A stretch of 64,000 nucleotides of DNA from Larus michahellis (Eukaryota > Chordata > Aves > Charadriiformes > Laridae), in the NCBI RefSeq assembly GCF_964199755.1, contig NC_133906.1, positions 4,774,001 to 4,838,000 on the forward strand. The letters run 5' to 3'. The position numbers and the translations under genes are program-made. Below are positions 11,463-26,179 of the stretch, piece by piece. Numbering within the stretch: position 1 is the first letter of the stretch; each line of letters begins with the position of its first letter. Under the pieces are notes generated by a model. The model did no database searches. It was not told the origin of the DNA and saw nothing but the letters and a program-made list of their open reading frames with translations.

Positions 11463-14400
11463 CTGAAAGCTTGAAATTGAAATAATGCAGATCTTAGGGG
11501 AAAACACAAACTGTACAATAAAATACATATACAAAAGGATCTGAGCATCCTCACTCTAATGCACTATTCAAAGAAATTTAAATGAAAAATCTTTTAATTC
11601 TTCTTCACCTACCTGCACTAATAAATGCTACACATGAATCATATCAGCATATCATACAACTTTGCTTCAGATGCACCCAAATCAAATGAATAAATGTTTC
11701 TTTTCCTAAGTGAAAAATTGATTTTGGAGAAGAAAAGAAATCCAGCTCTTGCCCCTTGTAAGCGAGGGGAAGTTGCTACTAAGTGGAGGGGGCACAGAAG
11801 CAGGATTCCACACAGGCACAGAGCACAGCGGGGCCTAGTGACTCCAGATGCCCAGCCCCACGCATAGCTTGCGACTGCACCTTGACCAGGTCTGCACAGA
11901 GCAAGCAGCCAGCTGTGTGTGTGAGCACCACCTCACTGGACTTAACAGTGTTCCACAGCCCTTAGAACATGCAGTGATCTCTAAAGAGCAAACACCGACA
12001 AAATATTTAACGTTTCTAATGCCTTGTAAGTCTCCAAACCATTTCACAAATTGCTTTCAATCCCTGTCAGCATTTTGCTGTATTTTCATCATCCTACAGC
12101 AAGGGCAAAGCTTATGGTTCATGCTCCACTTTTATAAGAAACACTGAGTGTTAAGTGGAAGATAACCTCATTTCCTGGGAAGGTACCTGAGATTTCGTTT
12201 TGAATGAAGAGTTTCCTAACAATTTCATAAACTTCTAGAGAAAGTGCACTAAGTCCATAGATAGCCCTGCATTTGAATGCAATAGAAAGCCAAACCACAA
12301 AATGGATTTTTTTTCATAATAAATTCATATAAAATTCATTAAAAAACCATATTAAATTGCATACAAACAATATAATTTATAATATAAAAATTTTCATTTC
12401 CAAGACTTCCAAAGATTGATGGGCAAACGTTCAACTTGAGCCAAATCAAAATACCAGATACTGGACCGTTTAATCAGTTAATTGCTTTTCAGAGGTGCGG
12501 AGAAATTTGTAGCTTGCTCTGCCTGATCGCAAGTTTCTTCTGTCTAAAGAAAAATGTAATTCTGATTCTATCAGTTCATTATGCTTTAAACCAGAGAAAA
12601 AAGAAACAGACCAGCAAGAGAAGCAAACATTATCAATGTTAACAGGAATGTTAAATGAGTTTTCTCCCAACATCCTGTTCAAGATCCAATCATTTTAGTA
12701 ATAGGAGTGAAATAAATTCTAGACATTTTGTTCTTGAAGTGAAATGTTACTATTTCTTCCTTCTAAAGATGCTTCAAACATAATGAAAGAATAGTTGTCA
12801 GAAGTTCTTAATTCTGAAAGACCCCCTAGGGAGGATAAAAAAACTACACATCCAAGCTCTTGGCATTTATAATCATAACTCTTGACAAGAAAGGAACAAA
12901 CTGTTCATCTGTGTTGCGTAAGTTTCCAATACAGAATGTATAAAAATTAATTCATGGAATAAACTTCTTGGCAACTGCTTTCCAGTTAAGTACAACTAGT
13001 TTATTTCCAGATCAGTGATCTTGTTTTGTAGGTAATTACGTTTTAAAATTATACTTTTTCTCAATATTGCTTCTAAATGTCTCTTTGTAGATCAGTAGAT
13101 GTAGATGTAGATCAGTACATAAAGCCAGGCTTCTTAGTTCTTCTGATATAAATTTTGATCAATATTTAATTATTTCAGTTGCTCTCAACTAAAAGTGTCC
13201 ATATTCTGGAGTTTCATACCAGCTTTCACTATGGGTGTCATCCAGCTTCCTCTAAGCCTTTTGTTAACATCTACAGCAAATCAAAACAGATTGTCAGATT
13301 TTTCCTTTAGTCATGCAGAAGGGCAGTGGGTTTTCTTTCCCTTGTTGCCAGAGTCATGTCTAAAAGCTGTGATATTCCCTAACTGGGGCAGCTTAGAGCT
13401 GAAACCCAGACAAGACACTAGTGTGTATTCATACTGCAGCCTAAGAAACACAACACAGAGGAATAAAGTTGTAACAGGCCACAGTTGGACACATTTTAAG
13501 GTTTTTTTTGAAAAAGTATTCTTCCTTGTGCTAAACCACTCACAGGAAAACAAAATGCTAAGCATAAAATATGTTGTCTCCTCATTTGTTACCAGAATCG
13601 TTGAATAGAAAACACAAACACACTACCATATACAAAAATATCCTGCTAGTGCCCAAGCATATTAAAATACCAGGCCACAGACAGGTCTGTACAGCAAAAC
13701 AGCCTTAGCATTCATGTGGGACTATGGAATGGCTCCTGTCTGAGAGACCGACCCCTCTTTTGGCTCTTCATCTCTATTTGACATCACTGCTCCTAACCTC
13801 TATGTCAAATATTTAAAAAAACAAAGAACGAGTTTGTGATCTTTAAAGTACCATTGATTACTGCATAAATATATAACTAGAGAAAACAGAGATTAATTTG
13901 CCTTATTTGACTAAAAATTCAAACAGCTATAATGATCTCTAGTCAGGAGTACAGACAACTGAAATTTCTGGACACACAGGAAAACATGTAGAATACGAGA
14001 TTGACTTGAAATTTTATCTTGCTTCCACTAACTTGCAGGGATGCTCACTGGCTTTAACAAGACTAGGGTAGGCTCCTAAATGTCTCTCTTTTAAAACATG
14101 AATGCCCACCCTACATTTCACAGGCTGAATATAGCCCCTGTCCATGGATTGTTTCAAAAGCCCATGGAGCTTTAGTGACAACATCAGGCAAGGAAGCAAG
14201 CTGTTATCAAGAAAAAAAAAATCATACAGCCCACTTCCTTTCTACTCCCTTCAAGTCCCAAGTTAAAAAAAAGCAGCCAAGTACAATCAGCATTACATAT
14301 GCTCATGATGGTTGCTATCTGGAACACGTCAGAGAAGTTGTGGTCTGATTATGCAGTAAGGTAAAAACAAAGAATATAGCTCTTCTCACCCCTAGAATAA

Positions 14401-16383
14401 GATAGGTCACCTGTCAAGATGGATAGGAATGGGTAGATTTGTTCAGAACAAGCTGCAAAGAGATCTAGAAATATTATATTCAAGCAAAGTCCTTAATTAT
14501 CTTGCCATGATCACAGTTGTCAGGACATAGGGACAAAAATGCTGCTGAAGGCAGCACCGGATGGTTTCTACTTCCCAAAACTTAGTGCATCCCTACAGAA
14601 ATACAAGCGTAACTACACAATATTTGGGTCTTAGTCATAAATAATCTACAGCAGCAAATATAAGGATGTTTCCATTTCAAATGTACGTTTTTATTAAAGG
14701 TTTGAACATTTCCTAGTACTAAGCACTACAGCAAGACCCAGTTTCTTCTTTTCAGCTCTCCAGTGCCATGTTAGTAACATCAACCTCATAATTATCCCTT
14801 CCTATTTTTGACCCTTTTCATTATCTCTTTTCTACTCTTTTAGAAATGTGATTTTTAAATTACTGATCTCACTGAAAGCCTTAATCTTGCACTGTGTTCT
14901 CCCATCTCAAATCTTTCCTTTAGTGCACACTTTTTTCTCTAATGAAGATTTCAATCATGTTTGTTTGCTTTACTGTCAACCACTTTGACTAGCTGTAAGC
15001 ATAATGAACTGTCTGAACCTCAGAGGAAGGAACTGCAAAGCTGTCAGGGTTAATGGTCTTACGGGCTGGTGATTTTACTCCACGCTCTCTCAAAGGCAGA
15101 GGAGAGTCCAGCAGCCTGACCTCCACTGCCATACTGTTTGCCAGGGAGTGGGAGGGAAGGAGGAGGTATGGTTAAGAGAGCCAGGCACGCTCCTGTGTTT
15201 TCAGTAAACACTGCCTGGAAAATGGGCCTGCTTTATAGCACAGATTAGAGACTAAGATAGATAGCAGCTGGCTGTGACGGAGAAGCCTTCTGAGGGGAAC
15301 TGCAGGGTTTGCTTGGGGAAGAATGTGCCGGGGAATCAGGCAGCAGTTGGTGCAGAGAGATGTAAAAGCAAGATTGGTCTTGGTGCGGTAGCTGAAGGTT
15401 GTAGTATGGGTAGAGAATTAAATTAATGACATCCTCTGCTACCATCACAGCTGTGCAGCTGCTCAGTCACTGCACAAACCTTCCTTACTGCTTTCCTGCA
15501 CAGCTGATCATGCATCTGAGCCTCACTTTTTAGGGAGTTTCAGCCCCTGCCCTAAAAATGATTTGTGAGGGCACACACGCTATAGTAACTGCAGCTCATC
15601 TAGGTGAGTCCAAATTAACGCAGGCACTATTAGTGGTGTATTTGGAAGCAGTCCCCAGCTGTTTGGTATTCCATGGCGCTGTGGCTACATTGCTAAGAGT
15701 GTTGGAACTAGCTAGTTAAAAGATAGCTGGAAAAGTCTGCGCAACTTGCAGCACGCAATACCTCCCGTCCCCTCTATGAAAACAGCCTGACACAAACCAA
15801 TTTGTCTCCAAAGAAGAGCAGTATGAAATACATTTCCAGGCAAGACACTGCAAAAGCAGTGCAGTTCTATTTCTACTGAAGAAATGACCCAGCCTAATTG
15901 CAATTGCCAGTGCCAATGGCACTACAAGTACAGGACATGTCCTGCATGGCATGTCCTCCCAGTGGAGCATGGTCTCAGAGTACCTGATCAATTGTTGGCT
16001 TAAACCTAGATTTCTTTTGTGACTTTGGTCATTTAAGTCACATACTCTCTTAGTTAATCATTTGCAAAATTAGATTGTACTGTATAGGAGTGTTGAGAGG
16101 ATAGAAGCAATTAATGATTCTGAGATATTCAACTGGAGCAGTGGTACAGTGTGCCATCTAGATAGTTAGACAGCAATTAAAAGATGTATGAATCAGGGTC
16201 TGTTCCAGCAATTTCCAATTAATACTTTTTACTTACTCTACTTACTTACTTTAAACCTTATGAAAGACACAATCTTTCAAACCTGAAAGTAACAAATGCT
16301 GCGATTCCTGTATTTCCTCTTTTCTTTCCTTACCTGATGTTTCTAGCTACCATCAAATAATCAAGATATCTAGAATGAAGTAC

Positions 16384-16505
16384 CTGCTTAATTCAGCAAC
16401 AGATTCAGTGTTGTCATTGTCCTTCTCACGACGGTTATTAAAAGCATTTTGGAGAATACTGGCAAAGAGTTTTGCCACCTTTTTTTCTTTCTTTTCTGAG
16501 AATTT
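16384..16505 (-). other. Candidate coding exon, minus strand, unidentified
   Basis: A 122-base segment lies between the acceptor TGTATGCATTTTCAG and the donor AGCAG/GTACTT. The phase-0 frame encodes 40 residues: a lysine-rich start (KFSEKKEKKVAKLF), a hydrophobic helix-like part (ASILQNAFNN) and a charged tail (RREKDNDNTESVAELS). Without the donor, the frame stops 12 codons later, so a terminal exon is an alternative. Family not recognised. Confidence 0.33.
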
Positions 16506-17010
16506 CTGAAAATGCATACAGAAGTAGCTGAGCAAATATTACTATCTATGGAGCAGAAAAAACAATAATTTCCAGGATAATCTGGCACATCTGGATATAC
16601 CAAGTCACACAGGATTATGACTTTCTTCTTTCTGAATTCACAAAGACTTGACATTTCACTGCAAAGAAAGGACTGTTCATAGTTGGATTTTAATGGAAAT
16701 AGCCTTAAACTTGCCCTAATCCTGACAGGGAGATTCAGTACAAGTCGTCTCAGATTCACACCACTTGGTTCAGAAGGTGGAATCAGTGGAAGATACAGTC
16801 TCCAGTGGACTTATCAATCAGGTCCTCTGCTACTCTAAATAGATAGGCTTCAGTGCTTTACCTGCAAATATGATTATTCTTCGACTGGTTAAATCACTGT
16901 ATGGTTGTGAGAGACGTAGATATTTCTTACATGAAATGCTGGATTGAATCTATATCTTTGAGACGTCCCATTTTCCTTAATGCCCATAGTTAACTGAAAT
17001 AGTAAATATA

Positions 17011-17054
17011 TAAAGTGCAAGTCTCCTATTAATAAAGTGCAAGTCTCCTATTAT
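17011..17054. repeat. Tandem duplication, period 22 bp
   Basis: TAAAGTGCAAGTCTCCTATT plus two bases occurs twice back to back, with one mismatch at the end. Confidence 0.85.
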
Positions 17055-18251
17055 TTAAAGTCTAAATTAACATAATTACCATAATTAAGACAACTTCTTT
17101 TTTCAGTCTATTACTTCTCATCTTTTCCTAAAGGTAGATTCATTATCTGCAGGCCAGCTTTTATCCATCAGTGAAAAAATTATTGAAATTACTACCATTA
17201 AAGTTCATCAAGACATGCACATCATCAACACCTACCTTAATATTACTGATTTCTCAACTGATTGCTAGGTGACCAGTTTTGTGGCTCATTAAAAAGACCA
17301 AGTATTAATTAAAACAACTTATCTTAAATACAGTCATCAAAGAAAAGGTGAAATAAATAAGGTTGGACTGGCAACATTAAAAGAAAATTACAAAAATCTT
17401 TAACACAGATTGAAAATGCCAATGGTCAAAGCCATGAAGTCTAAGATCAAATCTCACTATGTTTCCAATTTGGAATTTACTTATACTACAAAAAAAGAGG
17501 AACAAAAGAGCACAGATAGATAGACAATTTTTAGCAAGCCAAGTAGGATACCATCAAGATATTTGCAGCACAAGCTTCCTCACTGAGCGTATTCAAGCCC
17601 ATCTTGACATCCACCATGGCCTTGCCTTCATGGCAATGAGCATAGGGATACCTTGACTATGTGTCTTTCTAGGCTTCCAAGATAAACACAATTAATTCAA
17701 AGCATGAATTTCTGATGGCTTGCCCACCAAAGAGAATAGCTATGAAGACACATTGCATAACAGTAATGGAGCTGCAGCAATATGCCTCTATACCCACAGC
17801 CACTGCTTCATCTTACTCTCAAGTAACCAGCTACCTGGAATACCCTTGCAGCTATCAGTACACAACCTGACAGCTTTTAACCTTCAGAAGAAATAAAATC
17901 AAGTTAAAATCTTTTTTTTGGGTTGATAATGCATATCACAGTGTGCACTCATAAAAGCAGTGCAACTTTATTTAAATATCATGTCTCAGTTATGGTAGCA
18001 GCAATATAAACTTTACTGAATGTTTTATTGTTACATAGCATTCCTTGCAATAAAGGCAACTCCATCACTCTTTACTCTGCTGGAAGGATTGCTTTCTTGT
18101 AAGATCAGTCTGACAATGAGCATACCTCGGTATGACATTTTCCTTAATATAAGAAAGTTCTTTTTATGTTCCACTACATGTTTTCTTCTTTATAAAAAGC
18201 CTGGGGAACTGGCTCAGAGGCCAGGACAATGCAATACATCATAGTGCAAAA

Positions 18252-18268
18252 AGGAGGGGGGGGGGGAA
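18252..18268. repeat. Interrupted poly-G run
   Basis: AGGAGGGGGGGGGGG on the plus strand, a homopolymer of about a dozen G. Confidence 0.75.
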
Positions 18269-19604
18269 ACCCAAAATATAAAACAGTGTTTCACTGCAGA
18301 TGTTAAATTCCTTTATCATCCAAAGAAGTACAGCATAAACACTAGCAGCTCCCTGTCATCACACCTCAGCTCTCCCTTCCATGAAGCCCGTAAGAAAGCA
18401 ACTGATTTCAAAAGACTTTTCTACACTTGCCTTTCCTGGTGAGAACAGCAGTACGAAGAAACATACTAACGGGACAAGGATGGATTCACTGCATTACCAC
18501 TACCCCTACACACCTTCAAGATTTTCAGGTTTGCTGACCACAAATGTGTATTTATTGCAAACAACTCACCATGCTTGCCACCACTAAACCTTTTGAGTCT
18601 TCTCTGGCAAACCTGAGTCCTGGCAATCAGATACTCAGAAAGGATCAACTCAGGCACCAAAATTAGCATTCAGACTTTCAAAAAATTTCATCACCGTGCT
18701 AAAATTCAGGGTCTTTATTTGGTGCATGTTGCTGCAAGCTGAAAACCCAGACTCCACTATCACTGGCTGCCTGCTGTCACAGTGGCTGCCCACTATCAAA
18801 TCTGTCCTTACAAATTAGTTCTTATCAGAAGTCAGACCACAAGCCGAAAGTTCAAGTGGGGTCTTTGGGATCTGGATATCTGGTTTCCATTTTTAGGAGT
18901 AAAACCCATTAAAATATTCTACCCTTATTTTCTTTTCCTGTTTGGTGAGTTTGCAGTATGCCAGGAATGCTAGCTGTTCATTTAATACCATTCATTACTG
19001 TATATAGGCTATTATTTCTTTCCCCTAACACCTGACTACTAAAGCACATTGGCAAGCTTATATTAGTGCAGAGCAGAACCTTTCCATGGCAAATAGTGCC
19101 AGAAATGTTGTTTTTCTGCTACAAATGATCAATCTTTGTGGCAGTCACTTTGCTGGTCCACCTAGAGTTATGGTTCAGAGACTGTTAATTTCTGGAACTG
19201 AAAGAAATTCGTCAAGTAATATAAAGCTCAGCAACTGTCCTGACTGTTTTCCAAGGCAATTTTCCTGTCTTGTCTGCTGGAGTAGCCAAAACCCTATCAC
19301 CTTTTCTGGAAGATCAGAAATGTGCATCTTTAATAAAACTCATTACACCTGCAAAGCTGGATTTGACGGACTTTATCATAAATTACATTAACTCTCTGTT
19401 ACGTTTATATAGAGTCCTTTACCCAAGCATAAAGTTATTTGATTGATCCCTTTCCACTGTAAACAACCAAAACGCCAGCTCTCATGATTCCACCACTTAT
19501 ATCAACAGGATCCACTCAGCAACAGCTGTTCAAACATTTGTTAAATCACTTCACAGCAAATAACAACATGGTGCAGCCGGCCTGTTCCTCATAGCAATAT
19601 TTAA

Positions 19605-19628
19605 CACACACACAGACACACACACAAA
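19605..19628. repeat. (AC)n microsatellite
   Basis: ACACACACACAGACACACAC with one interruption. Confidence 0.85.
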
Positions 19629-22600
19629 AGCATAAGCTGAATGCACAAGTATTAAAAAATAAATATTTCATCTTAATCAAAAACATCCTGCAAGTCTCAG
19701 AGGATACTGGAAAGTTCCACAGGTAAGTAGCGTCTAAAAGGCTGCAAGAGATTAATAGATTCATTCATCCTGAAACCTAATTCCTAAGAATGTGCACACA
19801 GGAGTCCAAACAATCTGACTTTACACTTTGGTGCCCAAAGGCTGGGCCTGGTTCTGTATTTATTCATTTATTCATTGTAGCAGAACCCACTACCATTAAA
19901 AATATCAGAATCATGTTGTGATAGACACTCAGCAAACAGTGAAAAGAATGTCCAGGCTTAACATGTTAATGTGAGAAAACAGAGACATGAAGTGACTTGC
20001 TGAAAGAAAATCATCTATGAAGTCAGCAAGCAAAATTCAAATTTTCTGATTTTTCTGTTAATGCCTGAGCCCCTGGACCCTTCTGGCTTCCCAAATGTGT
20101 CCTGACCTCCTAGAATTTCTTAGTACTGCACCCTTGAAGTTTAGACAAGCAAATTTGAAAATTTTGTCTTAATTACTGAGCTCTGAGTAAGGAAATCTTT
20201 CTTTCCCTGCATCTCTCCCTTTCCTACAGGGAGCTTAGCAAGAACTTTATTAACGAAAAAAGAGATCAGCATCTTAACTTGCTAATGCCTATTTCTATGC
20301 TCCTGTTCCAGGACTCCAGAACCATATTATACATCCTGGAATTTGCCAAGAGTGATGCAATAAGCAGGCAATCCCACTCAAAGCTGAAACTGCAAACACA
20401 CATTGTTCCTTCTAGACACAATTTTAAGAAGGGCTGCTGCTTGGCAAAATGTCAGGAACCATGTTACAATTTTACACACAGGTGAAAGCTGAAGAATCCA
20501 CACAGCCTGTTTTCTTGCAAAGGTGTGTTCAGTCACGTTGACAAAGGCCTAATGCAGCCTGCTACCCGCTACCGATATAAGGAAAAAGTACAGATGCCTT
20601 CACCTAGCAGCATTGGATTATAGCTCTTTTCTCAGGAGTGTTTTGACTACCCACTCAGTGTCTTTGGCGAGTCCATCCCTACTCATTTCCCCCTTACGAG
20701 AATTCTGTCTTCTCCTTACACCCTTACTATCAAATGACAGAAATTTCCAAATCTTTCCACTTTTCTGTTTTCCTCTCTGAGAAAAGCACAATGCACCGTA
20801 TTCATAAATTTTAACACTGCAATAAATACCCTAATATAAGGCTGCATTTACTACTTACATTAAATGTGTTTGTTTTCATCAGTGGCACTCTTTCAGCTAC
20901 TATGGCTTACAACCTACATAAATCAAACAGCACTGTCACTTAGGCAGTAATAAAATAATAACCACCACCTCTAAAACAAGAAAACAAATTCCCATAATTC
21001 ACCTAAGCTCCCTCCTCTCCAAAAACCTTCAACTGGCATGGAATTGGCAGTCAGTTGATTCATTTTAATATAACGCATAGCGACATAAAACATGTCATGT
21101 TAGCACTGGTGCAGACACGATAATGTGTGCCTTCGGTTCTATGCGTTCTCACATGACATATTGACAAGATAGAAAACAAAAGTATCAATAAAATATAATT
21201 ACTGATAATATTTTCTTTTTTATAAAGCATTTGCAAAAAAGCATACATCTTTCAAGACAATTTTTTTTTTCCAATATAGTGTTCTGAATCATAGGACCCA
21301 TCTTACTTTTTTGGACATCCCACTTTTAAGTGAGATTGCTCCATAGAGCAAGGGCTGGAGGAACAACCTTGAGGTAATATAAGAAGCATGAAAATAAATA
21401 TATAAAAATTTAAAAAAGCAATGCCCTTGTGTTTTAAACACCAACTTAGACAATAAAAATATTGCACATTTATTAATAAAGGTTGTTATTCTACACGATC
21501 AGACCTTAATAAAGTAACTTCTACAGCTTGTCCTCCTTCAAAAACCCCACACAGAACGTACAGCTGGAAAACTAGGCCTCATTGGACTGTAAGATTACCC
21601 AGGAATTGCTTACAAAAATATGCACAGAGCTAACTTCAGTTTGAAAGGCTGGACCCCCACTCCAAGCAGTTAGAACAAACAGTTTCATTATGAACTTCTA
21701 GGTCTTATGCTACTTAGGCACCAGGTAAGCACCGTGCAGTGATTAGAGGAATAATCCCTTTGGTCAGAATGAAGATTTAGGATTAAGTTTTGACCTTTGC
21801 TGCTAAATCTCAGGGAAACGTTAAATGATGTATAATGACCAGTCCTGCAACTAGTGAGACCCTATGAAGAATTCTACTGATTCCAGTGGGTTTAGGTTAT
21901 CTGTCTGTTTCTATGTTAAATTCAGGTATTAACTGTCCAGGGAAAAAAAGTTTAAGATCTTCAAGTAACAGGTTGTGTGGAATCCTAACGCACTGTTAAT
22001 GCGCCAGCCCAAAAGCAAAAATTACATGTGAGAGAAGAGTTTTAAGCAGCTGAATCATGATTTTGAATCCAGAAGAAACAGGAAAAAATAGCTGAAGTGC
22101 TACTGGACAAGTGCGTGATAACAAACCATATTCGTATGAAAGTTACTTTCTCAACATTTAGTAGCACTTTAATCTTGCTGATTGGTAACTCTTGCTCTCA
22201 AAATCTACAAGAAAAGTAGATGACAAGAAAAGCTTGTCTGTTGACAAGAACAGACTTGACTCAGGGAAGACAAGGAAGTTCAGGAATCCAGCCTAGCTGT
22301 TATGTAAACTTGTGTTCAATTTGACTTCCGCAGCTTTAAATAGAATCTATAAACTAACGAAAACCCTAAAATCAAAAGGACCTCAAGACTATGTGTTTTA
22401 TATTATGATTTACTCATTGTATGCCTTCTCTCTGGCTGCTTCACCACACTCATCTTGACTGTCGAAGTGCTGATGTCATAGAACCTCAGAGATTTTTTTA
22501 TGCCTTTCTCATAAAAAGACACTTCTGTAAAATCTCTAAGGTTGAATCATGTTTATTAAAGATAAATGGCAAAAGTATAAAGGAAAGCACCAACCCTACT

Positions 22601-25119
22601 AAACCAAGTGTCATTCTCACAGATATCTGTACTGTATTTATAGATAAGATACTGGAAAGTTCTTAGCAAAGCACGCTGGCACTTTCAGGAGAAAAGCAGT
22701 TGTACCTGTTCTGCATCTTACAACCATATTTAGTGAGCCAAATGCCACAGGAGTTCCTTTCATTTTTTTTTTTTTACTTAATCTAATTAGATATACCTAT
22801 GCTAGCTTTTCCCATCATAATGTTCTATCCTTGAGCTGAAGAATTCAGCACATTTTTCAGCACTCCCTGCATAGTATCATTACTGTCTCAACTTGTATAA
22901 GAAGTTACTGCTTTTTGCAGAATTTTTCTCTTGAAAGCACAGTGTTCCTAAAGCATAGGCTACTGAAAATAGATAGCACAACTATTGTATATGAAACCAG
23001 AAATCATATATTAGACACTGCAAAGAGGAGGTTAACAGCCTCTGAAACACACTCATTCCCTAAGAGATGGGCATGACAAGGAAGTAGAATTACTGGGTTA
23101 ATTAAAATCTTTCAGGAAGTAGATCTGCTAAACTAGGAGCTCTGTCCAAAACAAAACAAAACAACCAAATCCCTCAGAGAAATAGAGGTTGTGAAGGGGT
23201 TAGTGAAACATCAGTGTGTCAGCAAAGGGAAGTTTTCCTAAGCAGGCTTGTGGGAATATCTTGCTGAAAGTCCAAATTAGTTGGATTTGTTTTGTGCTTT
23301 GAAACAGGAGCGATTCATGTAATAGTAAGAAAGTGTTTTATACTTTGTTGAAAGAGGGCTATGCCAATCAAATAATTGGTCCTTTGTTTTGCTAAGCTAC
23401 TGCTTTACAGTCACTCCCCAACATTTGTAAGTCTATTCTAACAATTACTAAGAATAAATCAGGCACACTTCGTTGTTTTGTGGGTGGTTGGGTTTTTTTT
23501 TCCTTTGTAGTGGTTCTACCAAGGAGTCATAAGAGTCCCTTCTCTTGAGGAGTGTGCTGAGAATGGAGTCTGGTATCAAAGAAAAGACTAATTTTTAAAT
23601 TGGAATGTTTGTTAAACTAGCAGTGAAGGTATGAATTATTCCGTTCAGAACTCTGAGTATCTTTAATCCAAAAGCATGTTTCAAATTTTGTCCACAAAAA
23701 TTTGGACTATTTCAGTAAGGCTTGGTACTGTTTTATTTTTCAGTTAAAGACCAAGAATCGAATTTTAAAAGTATTCTGTCTTCACCAATTGCTATGGCTT
23801 TTAAATGCTTAATGTACCTAAAATCCCAATTTGGCAAAGTAGTTAAAGCCTTTGTTCAGAAAATGAAGAACACAGCCATAGCACAGGACTAGCATGATTT
23901 AGGCATATAAAAGAACAAGATTTATTTGGTTATAAGGAAAAAGGAATAGTCTTTTTATTGGAAGTATTTGGTCTGTACCCAATGTTCCTATATGGATGCC
24001 AATTAACACATGGTTGAGTTTTAGTAATTTTTTCATTTCAATGTTTTGTTTAAGGAAATAGGGGAGATGAGGTTGGCAGTAGGAGGGAAGACTGCTTATT
24101 AGATTTAAATGTGTAGGCAGGGAGACATAAACAAGCTAAACAAGGACTTAAACACATAGGTTCAACCTGTTGATGCATATTTTCTCTTTTTTTTTTTATT
24201 TTCTCTTTCTGCTACTTTCCCTAATAGAAAGTCACAGCATTTTTCAAGCAAATTAATTTTGAAAGTCTGTTTCTAGGGCTGGTCTCCAACCTGAACACCT
24301 TACAGAGACTTACAACACAATTGTTACAAATAGCACTGGAGGGAAAAAATGTAACTGTGTGGAATGGGTATTTTTAAGCATTTAGGCTGTTATCTCTCAC
24401 TGGAATTCACTGTGACTAAATTCTTTTGAACCGTCTTGAAATTATAAACCGTAGAATATAGTATTTATCTATTAAAAGAAAAAAAAAGAGTAGACATGAC
24501 CCCTTTTAAGAGGACAGTGCCATCTGTGACCACTTACAGTTTGTTAGAAAGCTATTTATTCAGTTTACAGTGTGTATTTTGAGTGTATACATAACACAAG
24601 AACTAGATTTCATGAGTGATACAAGTTTGTTTCTGAGGACTAAGGGAATGTGATACTGGAAGTTCTCTATGAACTGTCTGAAAAGTTTTTCTGAAGGGAT
24701 TACGAAAGCTTGCGGGGGGAGCTAAACAGAGAAATGTATAAATGCAGTTTGGGTGTCAGCAAAGACTAAATCTATATCACCTTTTATATTTCAAGATCTC
24801 TATCTATTTAGCAACTTTATTTCTCAACCTGTAGTTTGCATGTCTTTGACAGCCCTCATTCAAACCATATGCAAATACTAAATGTGTTACTGTTAGAGGT
24901 AACCTGAGATGATTTCTTATTCATTTAATCAGATTAATCTGTTAATTCCAGAAGACTGCAGTTTTGAATTATATAAATATTTGCATTACCAGGAACTGGG
25001 AGTCAGCTAAGCACGTGGTTGGTTCAGCTTTACAGAGGGCTATTAGAGGATTTTTAGTATTTTGCATATCGAATGTAGACTCCTTTAGGATCTCTAGGGA
25101 CACTGTTAACTTTCTACTC

Positions 25120-25205
25120 TTTCCCTTGGCCATTTATGGCCACAGTTAGAGGCAGGATACTGAGCTAGATGGATCACCAGTCTGAGTCAGTGTAGCTTAT
25201 AAAAC
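25120..25205 (+). mobile_element. Ancient CR1/L3-like LINE 3' remnant
   Basis: The segment GGCAGGATACTGAGCTAGAT, then GGATCACCAGTCTGAGTCAG, resembles the 3' end motif of old amniote CR1/L3-type LINEs (GACAGGATACTGGGCTAGAT, GGACC, GTCTGA). The upstream GGCCATTTATGGCCACAGTT fits the same family. It is diverged and the 5' limit is uncertain. Confidence 0.6.
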
Positions 25206-26146
25206 TATATTTATACTCCGTAGTAGCAGGTCTCTGCTTCACACTAATTATCCTCCATTCTCCAAAAGAAGACTGGAGTCATACAAATAATGTTAAGTAG
25301 GTAAGTTAGCTGAAAACATGATGTGAATCACTGTTGCTTCTCCAAGCACAGCACTTTTATGGTGGCTTAGAAGTATCTTCTACTTATTTGTTTGATAAAC
25401 TCACAAAAGCATGAAGTAGTTCTAGCCAAGATAATCCCATAAAAAGTATACTTAGATCAGCTGGAGAGTGTGTACAAGGAGCTGCACAGCAGTAACAAGG
25501 CTCAGAGTAATGCTGGTTGCAGTGCATCCACAACCTGAGAAGATGGGCTACACCCCTGAATGCGCCACTGCATTTCCATAAACATTCTTTGTGTTCTTTC
25601 AATTAACAATACATTTTAAAGTCGAAAACCATGAACATGTATGCTTGGAACATTCAATTTGGGAAACTGGGAAAGTGTGTTCATCTCTCGTGACTCCTTT
25701 TTCTCTATATTTTTCCTTAATAAGGCCTCAGTGTTTCAAGGCCACTGAAGAATTCAAAGAATGCCATTAACCAAGATACCACCCTGCTAATTAAAACTAA
25801 ATACTTGTTCTGAAAGAATTCCATAGCAAATCTCAAGTCTTACACACAGAAACTCCTTTTAAAGCCACAATATTAAAGCTTTCTGTTTTCCCAGCCTTTC
25901 TTTTGTCTTTGCATTCTTTGTCCAATAATTACTGCATCACAATCATGAGACTAGAGGCTCCTGTATTATTATTATCCCATAACTTGTAAACTCCAGTTTT
26001 CAAGTTTTGGCCTCAAGAGTTTGTTCTCTGCTTGCTGGGTTGCTTTTAGAGTGTGGCTGTACTTGTCTTTATCACAGGAGAGAGAAAAGGAGAAGGGAAG
26101 AAAGGATTAAAGGGAGCAAGAGATGAAATAAATTGCTGGAACTTAC

Positions 26147-26179
26147 GTTCACTTGGGGCAAGGAAAGATGTGTTAGTGG
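26147..26179 (-). other. Candidate micro-exon, minus strand
   Basis: A 33-base segment lies between an outstanding acceptor (TTTTTTTTTCCTTTTTTTCAG) and a consensus donor (GAAC/GTAAGT). Two frames are open. The splice signals are the best pair seen on this strand, but the segment is too short to judge coding content. Confidence 0.25.

Noticed and set aside
13195..13608. 137-codon plus-strand open frame
   Set aside because: Rich in Phe, Ser and Leu from AT-rich DNA, no splice context, no recognised motif, and an overlapping open frame on the other strand.
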